From NCBI GenBank assembly GCA_963761655.1, contig CAVXHI010000011.1, forward strand, positions 1 to 64,000: 64,000 nucleotides of DNA. Reading direction: 5' to 3'. A program made the translations under genes and the position numbers. This DNA is from RYN-122 sp963761655 (GTDB lineage Bacteria; Actinomycetota; Actinomycetes; Mycobacteriales; SCTD01). Shown one piece after another: positions 50,164 to 59,084 of the stretch. The notes under the pieces are model-generated. The model was given only the letters and a program-made list of their open reading frames with translations. It was not told where the DNA came from and did not search any database. Positions within the stretch are counted from its first letter, which is position 1, and each line of letters starts with the position of its first letter.

Positions 50164-50462
50164 TCGTCGGGGGCGTCGGCGCGACGCCGTTCGTCCCGCC
50201 GACGATCTCGACGGGCGGTGCGGGCGGCGCCGCGGGCGCGGGCAAGGCCGGCGCCAGCTCCTTCGCGCAGAGCCTGCAGTCGGTCGAGAAGCTCACCAGC
50301 AAGGCCGACACCCTGGCCGAGGGCGTCGCCACCGGTGACCTCAAGGACGTCCACCAGTTCACCGCTGCGGCCGCCAAGGCCCAGCTCGGCGTCGAGCTCA
50401 CCGTCTCGCTGCGCAACCGCGCGGTCGAGGCCTACCAGGAGATCATGAGGATGCAGGTCTGA
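50160..50462 (+). CDS. fliE: Flagellar hook-basal body complex protein FliE
   Basis: A 100-residue FliE that links the MS ring and the rod. After a Gly/Ala-rich start, SFAQSLQSVEKLTSKADTLAEGVATGDLKDVHQFTAAAAKAQLGVELTVSLRNRAVEAYQEIMRMQV covers the family. GTG at 50160 overlaps the flgC stop, and the stop shares one base with the fliF start. Confidence 0.92.
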   Translation: MIVGGVGATPFVPPTISTGGAGGAAGAGKAGASSFAQSLQSVEKLTSKADTLAEGVATGDLKDVHQFTAAAAKAQLGVELTVSLRNRAVEAYQEIMRMQV

Positions 50463-52003
50463 TGGCAGCGCTCGACGTGGACGGCCTCAAGAAGAAGGCC
50501 CTGGCGTTCGTCAAGGGCTTCTCGCCCAGCCAGCTGGTCATCATCAGCCTGCTGTCGGTGGTCGCGCTGGTCGGTGGCATCACGTTCCTCAAGTGGGTCA
50601 CGGCGCCCACCTACGGCGTGCTCATGGCCGGCCTCGACCCGCAGGACGCCAGCGCGGTCACCGCACAGCTGGACACCGACGGGATCCCCTACCAGCTGGC
50701 CACCGGCGGCACGACCATCATGGTGCCGACCGCGTCCCTGGACGCCGAGCGCCTCAAGGTCGCCGCCGCGGGCCTGCCCAAGGGGAAGACCGACAGCGGC
50801 TGGGCCGCCTTCGACAAGGCCGGCCTCACGTCGTCGTCGTTCCAGCAGCAGGTCGCCTACCAGCGGGCCATGGAGGCGACGCTGTCGTCCGCCGTCGGCG
50901 ACATCGAGGGCGTCCGCAGCGCCGAGGTCCACCTGGCCCTCCCCGAGAAGAAGCTCTTCACCGACGACAAGCAGCCGGCCCGCGCCTCGGTGCTCCTCAG
51001 CACCGACGGCTCGCTGGGCGACGACGCCGTCGAGGCCGTGACCCACCTGGTCGCGAGCTCGGTGCCGGACCTGCAGGCCGCCGACGTCAGCGTCACCGAC
51101 AGCAGCGGCCGCCTGCTGACCTCCGAGGGCAGCGCCGCGGGCGCCGACAAGGTCGCCAAGACCCGCACGGCGCTCGAGACCACACTCGAGGCCCGCGCCA
51201 CCACGATGTTCGACCAGCTCCTCGGCGCCGGCCACGCCGTCGTCCGGGTGAACGCGGAGATCGACACCGCCGCCCGCACGGTCGACACCGAGGTCTACGA
51301 CCCCGAGAAGCAGGCCGTCCTCACGTCCTCCGACAGCTCGGAGACCTACGGGACGCCCGGAGCGGCCCGGTCGGGTGTCATCGGGCAGACCGCGGCGCCC
51401 TCGCCCTCCGCCTCCCCCGGCAGCGGGTACAGCAAGACCGCGACGACGCGTCAGATGGGCGTGTCGCGGACGGTCGAGCACGCGGCGGTCGCCCCGGGCG
51501 GCGTCAAGCGCCTCACCGTGGCCGTCGTCGTCGACCGCAACGCCAAGACCGCTCCCGCCGCCGCCGAGCTGCAGTCCATGGTGGCCAACGCCGTGGGCCT
51601 GGACCCGAAGCGCGGCGACACCATCTCGGTGAGCACGCCGGCCTTCGACCGCTCGCTCGCGGAGGACGCCGCGCCGGCGAAGGTCGCCGGCGGCGCCTCG
51701 AAGGTCACCGCCCTCGCCCCCCAGGTGCTCGGCGGGATCCTGCTCCTGCTCGTCGCCCTGGGCCTGCTGCGCACCCTGCGCCGCGGCACCAGCACCGAGC
51801 TCTCCTCCGCCGAGGTCACCGCGGCGCTGGACCGCACCGCCCGCACCAAGGCGGTGGCCGGCACGCCCCAGGCCGCCCTGCCGGTGGGCGCCGTCCCCGC
51901 TCCTCGCTCCGAGGACGACGACCTGCTGTCGCGGCTGGACGACCCTGACGAGGTCGCCGGCATGCTCCGCGGTTGGCTCTCCACCTCCGGCGGCGGCGCG
52001 TGA
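50462..52003 (+). CDS. fliF: Flagellar MS-ring protein FliF
   Basis: A 513-residue MS-ring protein. TM1 is LVIISLLSVVALVGGITFL (~25-43) and TM2 is VLGGILLLLVALGLLRTL (~420-440). Between are the YscJ/FliF ring domain (YGVLMAGLDPQDASAVTAQL) and the FliF_C region with a Ser/Pro-rich loop. The short cytosolic tail (LLSRLDDPDEVAGMLRGWL) should bind FliG. Overlaps with fliE and fliG indicate coupling. Confidence 0.95.
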   Translation: MAALDVDGLKKKALAFVKGFSPSQLVIISLLSVVALVGGITFLKWVTAPTYGVLMAGLDPQDASAVTAQLDTDGIPYQLATGGTTIMVPTASLDAERLKVAAAGLPKGKTDSGWAAFDKAGLTSSSFQQQVAYQRAMEATLSSAVGDIEGVRSAEVHLALPEKKLFTDDKQPARASVLLSTDGSLGDDAVEAVTHLVASSVPDLQAADVSVTDSSGRLLTSEGSAAGADKVAKTRTALETTLEARATTMFDQLLGAGHAVVRVNAEIDTAARTVDTEVYDPEKQAVLTSSDSSETYGTPGAARSGVIGQTAAPSPSASPGSGYSKTATTRQMGVSRTVEHAAVAPGGVKRLTVAVVVDRNAKTAPAAAELQSMVANAVGLDPKRGDTISVSTPAFDRSLAEDAAPAKVAGGASKVTALAPQVLGGILLLLVALGLLRTLRRGTSTELSSAEVTAALDRTARTKAVAGTPQAALPVGAVPAPRSEDDDLLSRLDDPDEVAGMLRGWLSTSGGGA

Positions 52004-52998
52004 GCTCCCCCGCCCTGCTGGGCAACCGGCGCAAGGCCGCCGTCGCGCTCGTCGCCCTCGGTCCCGAGCGGGCCGCCGCGGTCCTGCGGGGGCTCGAGGA
52101 GGACGAGGTCAAGGCGCTCGCCACCGAGGTCATGAACCTCGGCCCGGTCACGCCCGACGAGGTGCGGTCCACCATGGCCGAGCTCGCCCGCGGCCTCGGC
52201 AGCCCGACCGTCCTGCCCGCCCCGGGCAAGCGCTTCGCCAAGGACCTCCTGGTCCGGGCCCTCGGCGCTGAGCGCGGCGAGCTGGCCTGCGCGGAGCTGG
52301 ACGTCCCCGCCCCCTTCTCGTGGCTCGAGGACGCCGACCCCGACGCCGCGGCCAAGGCCCTGTCCACGGAGCCGGCCGGTGCGGTCGCCCTCGCGCTCGC
52401 GCACCTCTCGCCCAGGACCGCCGCCCGCCTGCTGGTCCGCCTCCCCGAGGAGGACCGCGCCCGCGTGGCCGGCCGGATCGCCGGCCTCGGCAGCGTCCAC
52501 CCCGACACCGTCGCCCACGTCGAGGCCGGCCTGCAGGCACGCGTCTCCGACGTCCTGCGCAGCCAGGTCCGCAAGGTGGAGGGTCCGGCCCTGCTCGCCG
52601 GGGTGCTCGCCAAGGCCGGCCGCGACGCCAGCCGCGAGCTGCTGCAGGTCCTCGCCGAGTCCGACCCCGCCCTGGCCGAGGCCACCAGCAACGCGCTGTT
52701 CACCTTCGAGGACGCCTGCGGCCTGGAGGCCCGGTCCATGCAGGTGCTGCTGCGCAGCGTCGACGGCAAGGAGCTCGCCGTCGCGCTGTCGAGCGCCGAC
52801 GAGAAGACGAAGCAGAACGTCCTGTCCAACATGTCCGAGCGCGCCCGTGAGACGCTCGTCGACGAGATGGACCTGCTGCGCGGCCTCAAGGCGAGTGAGG
52901 TCACCGAGGCCCGCAACGCCGTCGTCGCGACCGCGCGCCGGCTCGAGGAGGAGGGCCAGCTGGTGCTCTCCCGCGGTGACGACGAGGACGACGCCTAG
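52000..52998 (+). CDS. fliG: Flagellar motor switch protein FliG
   Basis: A 332-residue switch and torque protein. N-terminal LGNRRKAAVALVALGPERAAAVLRGLEEDEVKALA binds FliF, the middle domain has AVALALAHLSPRTAARLLVRLPEEDRARV, and the C-terminal FTFEDACGLEARSMQVLLRSVDGKELAVALSSADEKTKQNVLSNMSERA holds the charged torque helix. The usual EHPQ motif is replaced by TEPA. GTG at 52000 overlaps the fliF stop. Confidence 0.94.
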   Translation: MSSPALLGNRRKAAVALVALGPERAAAVLRGLEEDEVKALATEVMNLGPVTPDEVRSTMAELARGLGSPTVLPAPGKRFAKDLLVRALGAERGELACAELDVPAPFSWLEDADPDAAAKALSTEPAGAVALALAHLSPRTAARLLVRLPEEDRARVAGRIAGLGSVHPDTVAHVEAGLQARVSDVLRSQVRKVEGPALLAGVLAKAGRDASRELLQVLAESDPALAEATSNALFTFEDACGLEARSMQVLLRSVDGKELAVALSSADEKTKQNVLSNMSERARETLVDEMDLLRGLKASEVTEARNAVVATARRLEEEGQLVLSRGDDEDDA

Positions 52999-53023
52999 TG
53001 CGCGCCCTCACCGTGGTCGCGTC

Positions 53024-53596
53024 ATGAGGGTGCTGAAGGCGAACGACGTCGTCGGCGTCCGGGACACGAGGGTCGCGGACCGCACGGCCGAGGTCGAGGC
53101 CGAGGCGGAGCGCCAGCAGGCGCTCGCGGCCGCGTACGCCGCCGGGTTCGACGAGGGCGTGCGCCGGGCGGTGGCCCAGGGCGCCGAGGCCGGGCCGCGC
53201 GGTGCGGCCGCGCTCGAGGCGCTGCTGGCCGAGGTGTCCCGCCTGCACGCCGAGGAGGTCGCGGCCACCGGCCGGACCGTCCTCACCGCCGCCGTCGAGG
53301 TCGCCCAGTGGGTGCTCCGGCACGAGCTGTCCGGCAGCACCCGCAGCCTGCTCGCCCGCCTGGAGGAGAGCGCCTCCGCGCTGCTGCCCTCGCCCGGCAC
53401 CCGCGTGCTGGTGCACCCCGACGACGCCGACGCCGTCCGCGCGTGGGCCGCGACGCGCAGCACGACCACGGTCGTCGTCGACCCGTCGCTGGCTCCCGGG
53501 GACGCCGCGGTCGAGACGGACGCCGGGAGCATCGACGTCAGCATCGGGGCCGCACTGCGGATCGCCTGCGAGGCGCTCGACGTCGAGGTCCCGTGA
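53024..53596 (+). CDS. fliH: Flagellar assembly protein FliH
   Basis: A 190-residue FliH-like regulator of the FliI ATPase. The N-terminal region is a charged helix rich in Ala/Glu/Arg (EVEAEAERQQALAAAYAAGFDEG), with a C-terminal domain as in FliH/HrpE (VEVAQWVLRHELSG, LLPSPGTRVLVHPDDADAV, AVETDAGSIDVSIGAAL). ATG at 53024 is 25 nt after fliG; a nine-codon frame from GTG 52998 bridges the two genes. Confidence 0.85.
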   Translation: MRVLKANDVVGVRDTRVADRTAEVEAEAERQQALAAAYAAGFDEGVRRAVAQGAEAGPRGAAALEALLAEVSRLHAEEVAATGRTVLTAAVEVAQWVLRHELSGSTRSLLARLEESASALLPSPGTRVLVHPDDADAVRAWAATRSTTTVVVDPSLAPGDAAVETDAGSIDVSIGAALRIACEALDVEVP

Positions 53597-54882
53597 CCGT
53601 CGTCGCGGGCCTGCTCGAACCGCTGACCCCGTGGCGCGCCGCCGGCACCGTCAGCCGCGTGGTCGGGCTGGAGGCGGAGTGCCGCGGTCTGCGGGGTGCC
53701 CTCGGGGACCTCGTCAGCATGCGCGTCGGCGACCGGCTGGTGCCCGCGCAGGTCGTCGCCGTCCGCGAGGACGCCCTCCTGCTGGCCCCCTACGGCGACC
53801 TCGAGGGCATCAGCCCCGGGGCGCCCGTCGAGAAGACCGGCTCGGGCCTGCAGCTGCGGGTGGGGCACGACCTCATCGGCCGCGTCGTCGACGCCCTCGG
53901 CCGTCCGCTCGACGACGGGCCCGCCCTCACCGGCGAGCTGGTCTCGCTCGACGCCCTCGCCCCCCACCCGCTCAAGCGCCAGCGGATCAGCCAGCCGCTC
54001 CCCCTCGGCGTCCGGTGCCTCGACACCATGACCCCCTGCGGCCGCGGCCAGCGCATCGGGATCTTCGCCGGCTCCGGCGTCGGCAAGTCGACCCTCATGG
54101 GGATGATGGCCCGCGGCACCAAGGCCGACGTCGTCGTCGTCGGGCTGGTCGGGGAGCGCGGCCGCGAGGTGCGCGAGTTCCTCGAGGACGACCTCGGGCC
54201 CGGCGGCCGCGAGAACGTCGTCTGCGTCGTCGCCACCTCCGACGAGCCGCCGCTGATGCGCCTGCGCGCCGCCTACACCGCCACCCGGATCGCCGAGCAC
54301 TTCCGCGACCAGGGCCTCGACGTCCTGCTCCTCGTCGACAGCCTCACCCGGTTCGCCATGGCCCGCCGCGAGATCGGCCTGGCCGCCGGCGAGCCCCCTG
54401 CGACCCGCGGGTACCCGCCGTCGGTGTTCGCCGAGCTGCCCCGCCTCCTGGAGCGCGCCGGGCCGGGCGAGCACGGCACGATCACCGCGATCTACACGGT
54501 CCTCGTCGAGGGCGACGACATGAACGACCCCGTCGCGGACAACGCCCGCGGCATCCTCGACGGCCACGTCGTGCTGTCGCGCAAGCTCGCCGCGGCCGGG
54601 CACTTCCCCACCGTCGACGTCCTGGACAGCGTCTCGCGCTCGGCGTCCAAGGTGACCCCGAAGCCGCGCCTGGAGATGGCTGCGCGACTGCGCCGCCTGC
54701 TGGCCGCGGCGGCCGAGGCGAAGGACCTGGTCGAGATCGGCGCGTACGTGCACGGCAGCGACCCGCTCGTCGACGAGGCCCTCGCCCGCAAGGAGATGCT
54801 CAACAGCTTCCTGCGCCAGCCCGTCGACGAGGTGGCCGACCCGGAGCACTCCTGGGAGCAGCTTTCCGCCGTCCTGGCCTAG
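53593..54882 (+). CDS. fliI: Flagellum-specific ATPase FliI
   Basis: A 429-residue ATPase of the type III flagellar export apparatus. The Walker A loop FAGSGVGKST is near residue 160, Walker B is VLLLVDSLTRFAMA, and GEPPATRGYPPSVFAELPRLLERAG, VEGDDMNDPVADNARGILDGH complete the F1-like family pattern. GTG at 53593 overlaps the fliH stop. Confidence 0.97.
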   Translation: MTVVAGLLEPLTPWRAAGTVSRVVGLEAECRGLRGALGDLVSMRVGDRLVPAQVVAVREDALLLAPYGDLEGISPGAPVEKTGSGLQLRVGHDLIGRVVDALGRPLDDGPALTGELVSLDALAPHPLKRQRISQPLPLGVRCLDTMTPCGRGQRIGIFAGSGVGKSTLMGMMARGTKADVVVVGLVGERGREVREFLEDDLGPGGRENVVCVVATSDEPPLMRLRAAYTATRIAEHFRDQGLDVLLLVDSLTRFAMARREIGLAAGEPPATRGYPPSVFAELPRLLERAGPGEHGTITAIYTVLVEGDDMNDPVADNARGILDGHVVLSRKLAAAGHFPTVDVLDSVSRSASKVTPKPRLEMAARLRRLLAAAAEAKDLVEIGAYVHGSDPLVDEALARKEMLNSFLRQPVDEVADPEHSWEQLSAVLA

Positions 54883-54965
54883 CCGGAGATGGTCGGAAGG
54901 GACCAGACGCTGCGCGTGCAGGGATCTCCGGCACGCGTCGATGGGACCGGTGTGAGGAACCCCCT

Positions 54966-55379
54966 GTGAGCCGTCGGCTCGCCACCGTGCTGCGCGTGGC
55001 CGCGCTCCAGGAGCGGCTGGCCAAGGCCGAGGCCGGCCGGTCCGCCGTCGCCGTCGACGCCGCGCACCAGCTGCACGCGTCCCGTCTCGAGGCCCTGGCC
55101 GCGGCCCGGGTCACCGTCGGGACGCCCAGCGACCTCGCCCGCGCGGTGGCCGTCCAGCAGCTGCGCGCCGCCTCGGTCGGGGACGCCCTGCAGGGCACCC
55201 GGCAGGCCGAGGCCGACCGCCTGAGCGCCGTGCAGGCCTGGACCAGCGCCCGGGGCCGCCACTCCCTGCTCGAGCAGCTCGACGAGCGCCTGCGGCAGGA
55301 GCGCCTCGCCGCCGAGCTCGGCGCCGCTCAGCGCCTCGCCGACGACCTCTCCGCCGGACGCCGGGCGGCCCGCGCATGA
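54966..55379 (+). CDS. fliJ: FliJ-like flagellar export protein
   Basis: A 137-residue, almost fully helical, coiled-coil protein rich in Ala, Arg and Leu (VAALQERLAKAEAGRSAVAVDAAHQL, LLEQLDERLRQERLAAELG). Composition, length and the place right after fliI point to FliJ, though sequence conservation in this family is weak. GTG at 54966; an 83-bp gap from fliI contains an inverted pair CCGGAGAT/ATCTCCGG. The stop overlaps the next start (ATGA). Confidence 0.78.
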   Translation: MSRRLATVLRVAALQERLAKAEAGRSAVAVDAAHQLHASRLEALAAARVTVGTPSDLARAVAVQQLRAASVGDALQGTRQAEADRLSAVQAWTSARGRHSLLEQLDERLRQERLAAELGAAQRLADDLSAGRRAARA

Positions 55380-56428
55380 GCCTCGACCAGGTGCGTGCGC
55401 GCACCACCGAGATCGAGCTGCGCCTGCGCTCGCTGTCCGCGGGCGGCCGCACGGGCGGGACGCTCGGCGCTGCCGGCCCGGCCGCCGACGCCTTCGCCGG
55501 GCAGCTCCAGGCCGCCGCGGTCCGGACCGCGACCTCCCCGAGCGCGGCCGCCCCCGTCCTGCGCCCGCCGTCGGCGTCGTCCGCACCCGTGCTCCGCGGC
55601 TCCGGCACGAGCACCGGCAGCGACCTCGTGGCCACCGCCGAGAGCAGGGCCGGCACCCCCTACGTGTGGGGCGGGGAGTCCATGGCCGAGGGCGGCTTCG
55701 ACTGCTCGGGCCTCATGCAGTGGGCCTACAAGCAGCACGGCATCGACCTGCCGCGCGTCTCCGCCGACCAGGCCAAGGTGGGCCGGGCCGTCAGCGCGGC
55801 CGAGGCCCGGCCCGGCGACCTCGTCTTCTTCGACCACAGCGGACGGCCCGACCACATCGGCATGTACGCCGGCAACGGGGAGTGGATCGTCGCTCCGAAG
55901 ACCGGCGACGTCGTCAAGCGCCAGAAGGTCGACCTCTCCGAGGCCGCGACCATCCGCCGGGTCCTGCCGGACGCCGGTCCCTCGGCCCTGCGCGGCAGCG
56001 CCGCACCCGCCTGGAGCAGGGGCCTGCCCGCGGCCGGTCAGCGGTTCGCCCCGCTCGTGCAGGCGGCCGCGGACAAGGCCGGGATCGACCCCCGCCTCCT
56101 CGCCTCCCTGGCCTGGAGCGAGTCCGGCTTCGACCCCTCGGCCCGTTCCGGCGCCGGTGCCCAGGGCCTCGTGCAGCTGATGCCCGCCACCGCCCGCGGC
56201 CTCGGCGTCACCGACACGAGCGACCCCGCGCAGTCGCTCGCCGGCGGCGCGACCTACCTCAAGCAGCAGCTCGACGCGTTCGGCGGCGACCCGGCCCTGG
56301 CGCTCGCCGCCTACAACGCCGGTCCGACCGCGGTCCGCCGTCACGGCGGGATCCCGCCGTACGCCGAGACGCAGAAGTACGTCACCACCGTGCTGGACCG
56401 CTTCCGCTCCCTCGGAGGGACCCCGTGA
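55376..56428 (+). CDS. Bifunctional NlpC/P60 peptidase and lytic transglycosylase of the flagellar cluster
   Basis: A 350-residue protein. An N-terminal helical, FliJ-overlap-coupled segment and linker (~1-80) precede an NlpC/P60 domain (SRAGTPYVWGGES, catalytic Cys in GGFDCSGLMQWAYKQHG, His in RPDHIGMYAG). The C-terminal SLT domain follows (LLASLAWSESGFDPSARSGAGAQGLVQLMPATARGLGV with the catalytic Glu, and LALAAYNAGPTAVRRHGG). It could open peptidoglycan for rod assembly, doing the task of FlgJ. There is no obvious signal peptide, so export through the flagellar apparatus is possible. The stop overlaps the fliK start. Confidence 0.92.
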   Translation: MSLDQVRARTTEIELRLRSLSAGGRTGGTLGAAGPAADAFAGQLQAAAVRTATSPSAAAPVLRPPSASSAPVLRGSGTSTGSDLVATAESRAGTPYVWGGESMAEGGFDCSGLMQWAYKQHGIDLPRVSADQAKVGRAVSAAEARPGDLVFFDHSGRPDHIGMYAGNGEWIVAPKTGDVVKRQKVDLSEAATIRRVLPDAGPSALRGSAAPAWSRGLPAAGQRFAPLVQAAADKAGIDPRLLASLAWSESGFDPSARSGAGAQGLVQLMPATARGLGVTDTSDPAQSLAGGATYLKQQLDAFGGDPALALAAYNAGPTAVRRHGGIPPYAETQKYVTTVLDRFRSLGGTP

Positions 56429-57577
56429 CCGCCCCCGTGCTGGCTCCCGCCGCCGACCCGCTGGTCCTGTCGGCCCGACCCGCCCTCACCGACGACGCCG
56501 CCTTCGCGGGCGTGCTCGCCGAGGCGACCGCGGACACGCCGACCGCCGCCACGGCAGCCCCGGCCACGGCGGGAGCGGAGGCGGCCGAGGAGCGAGCCGG
56601 TCGCCCTGCCCGAGACCGACGACGAGCAGCAGGGCGTCCCGGACGGTGCGGCGCTGCTCGCGGCGCAGGCCCAGCTGCTCGTGCTGCCCGCGCCGGTCGC
56701 CCAGCCCGCCGCAGCCGCCGGCGGGGGCACCGAGACGACCGAGGTCGGTGTGTCGCCTGTCGGCAGCGGGCTCGGCACCGTCGCCGCCCCCGCTGACGCC
56801 ACCCCCGCGGTCGGCGGGACCGCTGCACCGTCGCCTCAGGCGACCGCAGCGACCGCAGCGACCGGTGTCGCCGCGGCCCCGACGGCCCTCCCGCCGGACG
56901 CCCTGCCGGACGCCTCGCCCAGCCGACCTGACCCCGAGGCGGACCCGGTCGGTCCGGCCCCCGACGCGGTCGTGCCGGCGCAGGGCGAGCGCGACGAGGA
57001 GCTCCCCCGCACCGACGACCTGGCCGCACCCGGCACCGCGCCGGTCCAGCCCCAGAGCGCCCCGGCCACTGCCGGGTCCCCCGCCCCGGCGGTCCCCCCC
57101 GCAGCGCACCCGCTCACCCGGGTCGCGGTCGAGCAGGCCCCCGCACAGGTGCAGCCGGCCGTGGCCGAGCTCGCCCGCGGGCTGCGCGACATCGGCGGCG
57201 GGCGCGCGAGCCTCGTCGTCCGCCTGGACCCGCCCGAGCTCGGTCCGGTCGTCGTGCGCCTCACGGTGCGCGACGGACGGGTCGACGTCCAGCTGCGGAC
57301 CGGCGAGGCCGTCGCCTCCGTCGGCCTGGCGGCCGCGAGCGCCGACGTCCGCAGCACCCTCGCCCAGCACGGCCTGGACCTGTCGTCGTTCGACGTCGCG
57401 CAGGGCGACACCTCGGGCGGCGCTCCGTCCGAGCGTCGCGCGTCATCCGATCAGGCGACTCCCGAACGCCGTCCGACGGCCGATCGGAGTACGGGCGCCC
57501 CTCGCGCCCGCGGCACGGATGCCCTCCCCCACTCGACCTCCGACCAGGACGCCGGCACCACCGGCGCCTGGCTGTAG
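56425..57577 (+). pseudogene. fliK: fliK, hook-length control protein, with a +1 frameshift near 56593
   Basis: The gene starts at GTG 56425, overlapping the upstream stop, and reads VTAPVLAPAADPLVLSARPALTDDAAFAGV up to GAEAAEE (about 56 residues). At about 56593 an extra base (GAG GAG C GAG CCG) shifts the frame; coding continues in the next frame as EPVALPETDDEQQGV to the stop at 57577. The long Pro/Ala-rich middle and the C-terminal Flg_hook domain (ELARGLRDIGGGRASLVVRLDPPELGPVVVRLTV) are intact. Third-position GC is high before the shift in one frame and after it in the other. A sequencing error, true inactivation or, less likely, programmed shifting can explain it. GTG at 56681 could start a shortened FliK. 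Repaired length would be about 383 residues. Confidence 0.85.
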
Positions 57578-57590
57578 CGGCAGGAGCACC

Positions 57591-58097
57591 GTGACCACAC
57601 CGATCGGCAGCACCCCGGCGACCACCGCCGCGACGGCGACCCGCCCGGCCACGGGCGAGAGCGCCATGGGTCCCGACGCCTTCATGAAGCTGCTCGTCGC
57701 GCAGCTCAAGTACCAGAACCCGATGGCCCCGACCGACGGCCAGGCCTACATGACGCAGATGGCGACCTTCACCCAGGTGGAGAAGCTCGACACGCTCGTC
57801 AAGGCGCAGGCCGAGGCCGTGCAGTGGCAGCAGCGGGTCTCCGCCGAGGGCCTCGTCGGCCGCGGCGTCACCGGCACCACCGAGGGCGCCACGAGGACCG
57901 GGACCGTCGTCGGGGTGCGCTACGGCACCGGGGGCACCCTGCTCGAGCTGTCCGACGGCACGACGCTCTCCCCGGACGCCGTCACGCGCGTCCAGGTCGC
58001 GAGCACTCCCCCCGCGGGGACCCCGAGCGGCACGACGGCCGGTACCGCCGGCACGCCCAGCACGACGGCCTCCCCGGCCGGCACGCCGTCAGCCTGA
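57591..58097 (+). CDS. flgD: Flagellar hook assembly scaffold FlgD
   Basis: A 168-residue hook cap. GPDAFMKLLVAQLKYQNPMAPTDGQAYMTQMATFTQVEKLDTL is the diagnostic FlgD block. VGRGVTGTTEGATRTGTVVGVRYGTGGTLLELSDG follows, and a Thr/Pro/Gly-rich tail ends the protein. It lacks the FlgD-Ig domains of enterobacterial FlgD. GTG at 57591 with an AGGAG ribosome binding site, 13 nt after fliK. Confidence 0.93.
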   Translation: MTTPIGSTPATTAATATRPATGESAMGPDAFMKLLVAQLKYQNPMAPTDGQAYMTQMATFTQVEKLDTLVKAQAEAVQWQQRVSAEGLVGRGVTGTTEGATRTGTVVGVRYGTGGTLLELSDGTTLSPDAVTRVQVASTPPAGTPSGTTAGTAGTPSTTASPAGTPSA

Positions 58098-58176
58098 CGG
58101 ACCGCTCCACCCGCGAGCCAGGACGGCCCGCGTCTCCCACCACGGACGGTCACTCTCCTCGTGGAGGTCCGCCAGC

Positions 58177-58986
58177 ATGATGCGTTCCATGTTCGCCGGT
58201 GTTTCCGGCATGAAGTCCCACCAGCAGATGATGGACGTCATCGGCGACAACATCGCCAACGTGAACAGCTCCGGCTTCAAGGCCAGCCGCGTGATGTTCC
58301 AGGACACGCTGAGCCAGATGATGCGGGACGGCAGCGCGGGTGCGGCCGGCACCGCCGGCGGCACCAACCCCGCGCAGGTCGGCCTGGGCGTGAAGCTCGG
58401 CGCCGTCGACGCCGTCATGACGCAGGGGGCCATCCAGAGCACCGGGCGGCCGTCGGACCTCGCCATCCAGGGCAACGGCTACTTCCCGCTGAAGATGGCG
58501 GACGGCACCACCGCGTTCACGCGGTCCGGCTCGTTCGAGGTCGACAGCAACGGGTCCCTCGTCGACCCGTCCGGCGGGATGCTGCTCGACACCGCCGGCC
58601 AGCCGATCGTCGTCCCGGCCGGTTCGCGCTCGTTCTCGATCGGCCCGGACGGCAAGGTCTCGTCCGTCGGCGCGACGGGGACCCCCACCACCGTCGGTAC
58701 CGTCGGCCTGGCCGTCTTCGAGAACCCGGCCGGCCTCACCAAGGGCGGCGACGGCCACCTGCGCTACGCCACCGCCGCGGGCACGAACCCCAACGGGACC
58801 TACGTCGCCCCGGGCGGCACCGGCGGGGGTGGCACCCTGGCCGCCGGCGCCCTGGAGATGTCCAATGTCGACCTCGCCCAGGAGTTCACCAACATGATGA
58901 TCGCTCAGCGCGGGTTCCAGGCGAACTCCAAGGTCATCAGCACCAGCGACGAGCTGCTGCAGGAGCTGGTCAACCTCAAGCGCTAG
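58177..58986 (+). CDS. flgE: Flagellar hook protein FlgE (short hook-basal body protein)
   Basis: A 269-residue hook/rod family protein. MFAGVSGMKSHQQMMDVIGDNIANVNSSGFKASRVMFQDTLSQM and GGTNPAQVGLGVKLGAVDAVMTQGAIQSTGRPSDLAIQGNGYF are FlgE-like, and the C-terminus VDLAQEFTNMMIAQRGFQANSKVISTSDELLQELVNLKR is typical. At 269 residues it is FlgG-sized, and it is the only FlgE/F/G paralogue in the window. ATG at 58177 is followed by a second ATG; GGAGG lies upstream. A hairpin follows. Confidence 0.9.
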   Translation: MMRSMFAGVSGMKSHQQMMDVIGDNIANVNSSGFKASRVMFQDTLSQMMRDGSAGAAGTAGGTNPAQVGLGVKLGAVDAVMTQGAIQSTGRPSDLAIQGNGYFPLKMADGTTAFTRSGSFEVDSNGSLVDPSGGMLLDTAGQPIVVPAGSRSFSIGPDGKVSSVGATGTPTTVGTVGLAVFENPAGLTKGGDGHLRYATAAGTNPNGTYVAPGGTGGGGTLAAGALEMSNVDLAQEFTNMMIAQRGFQANSKVISTSDELLQELVNLKR

Positions 58987-58995
58987 TCCGCACGC

Positions 58996-59039
58996 ACGAC
59001 CACGCCCGCCGCGAGCACCGCTCCGGCGGGCGTCGTCGT
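58996..59039 (+). terminator. Hairpin after flgE
   Basis: CGCCCGCCG (59003-59011) pairs with CGGCGGGCG (59024-59032); outside a 2x2 internal loop ACGAC (58996-59000) pairs with GTCGT (59035-59039). It closes the flgB-flgE transcription unit. Confidence 0.75.
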
Positions 59040-59060
59040 GCCCGGGCCCGGCCCGCGTTC

Positions 59061-59070
59061 ACCCGGTCGG
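59061..59070. promoter_or_regulatory. Weak copy of the motility operator before flbD
   Basis: ACCCGGTCGG matches the left part of the ACCCGATCGGG element (9 of 10) but lacks the full right arm. It shares the flanking GTTC with the site before the second flagellin and lies 14 bp upstream of the promoter candidate at 59085. Confidence 0.3.
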
Positions 59071-59084
59071 CGCAGTCGACCGGC

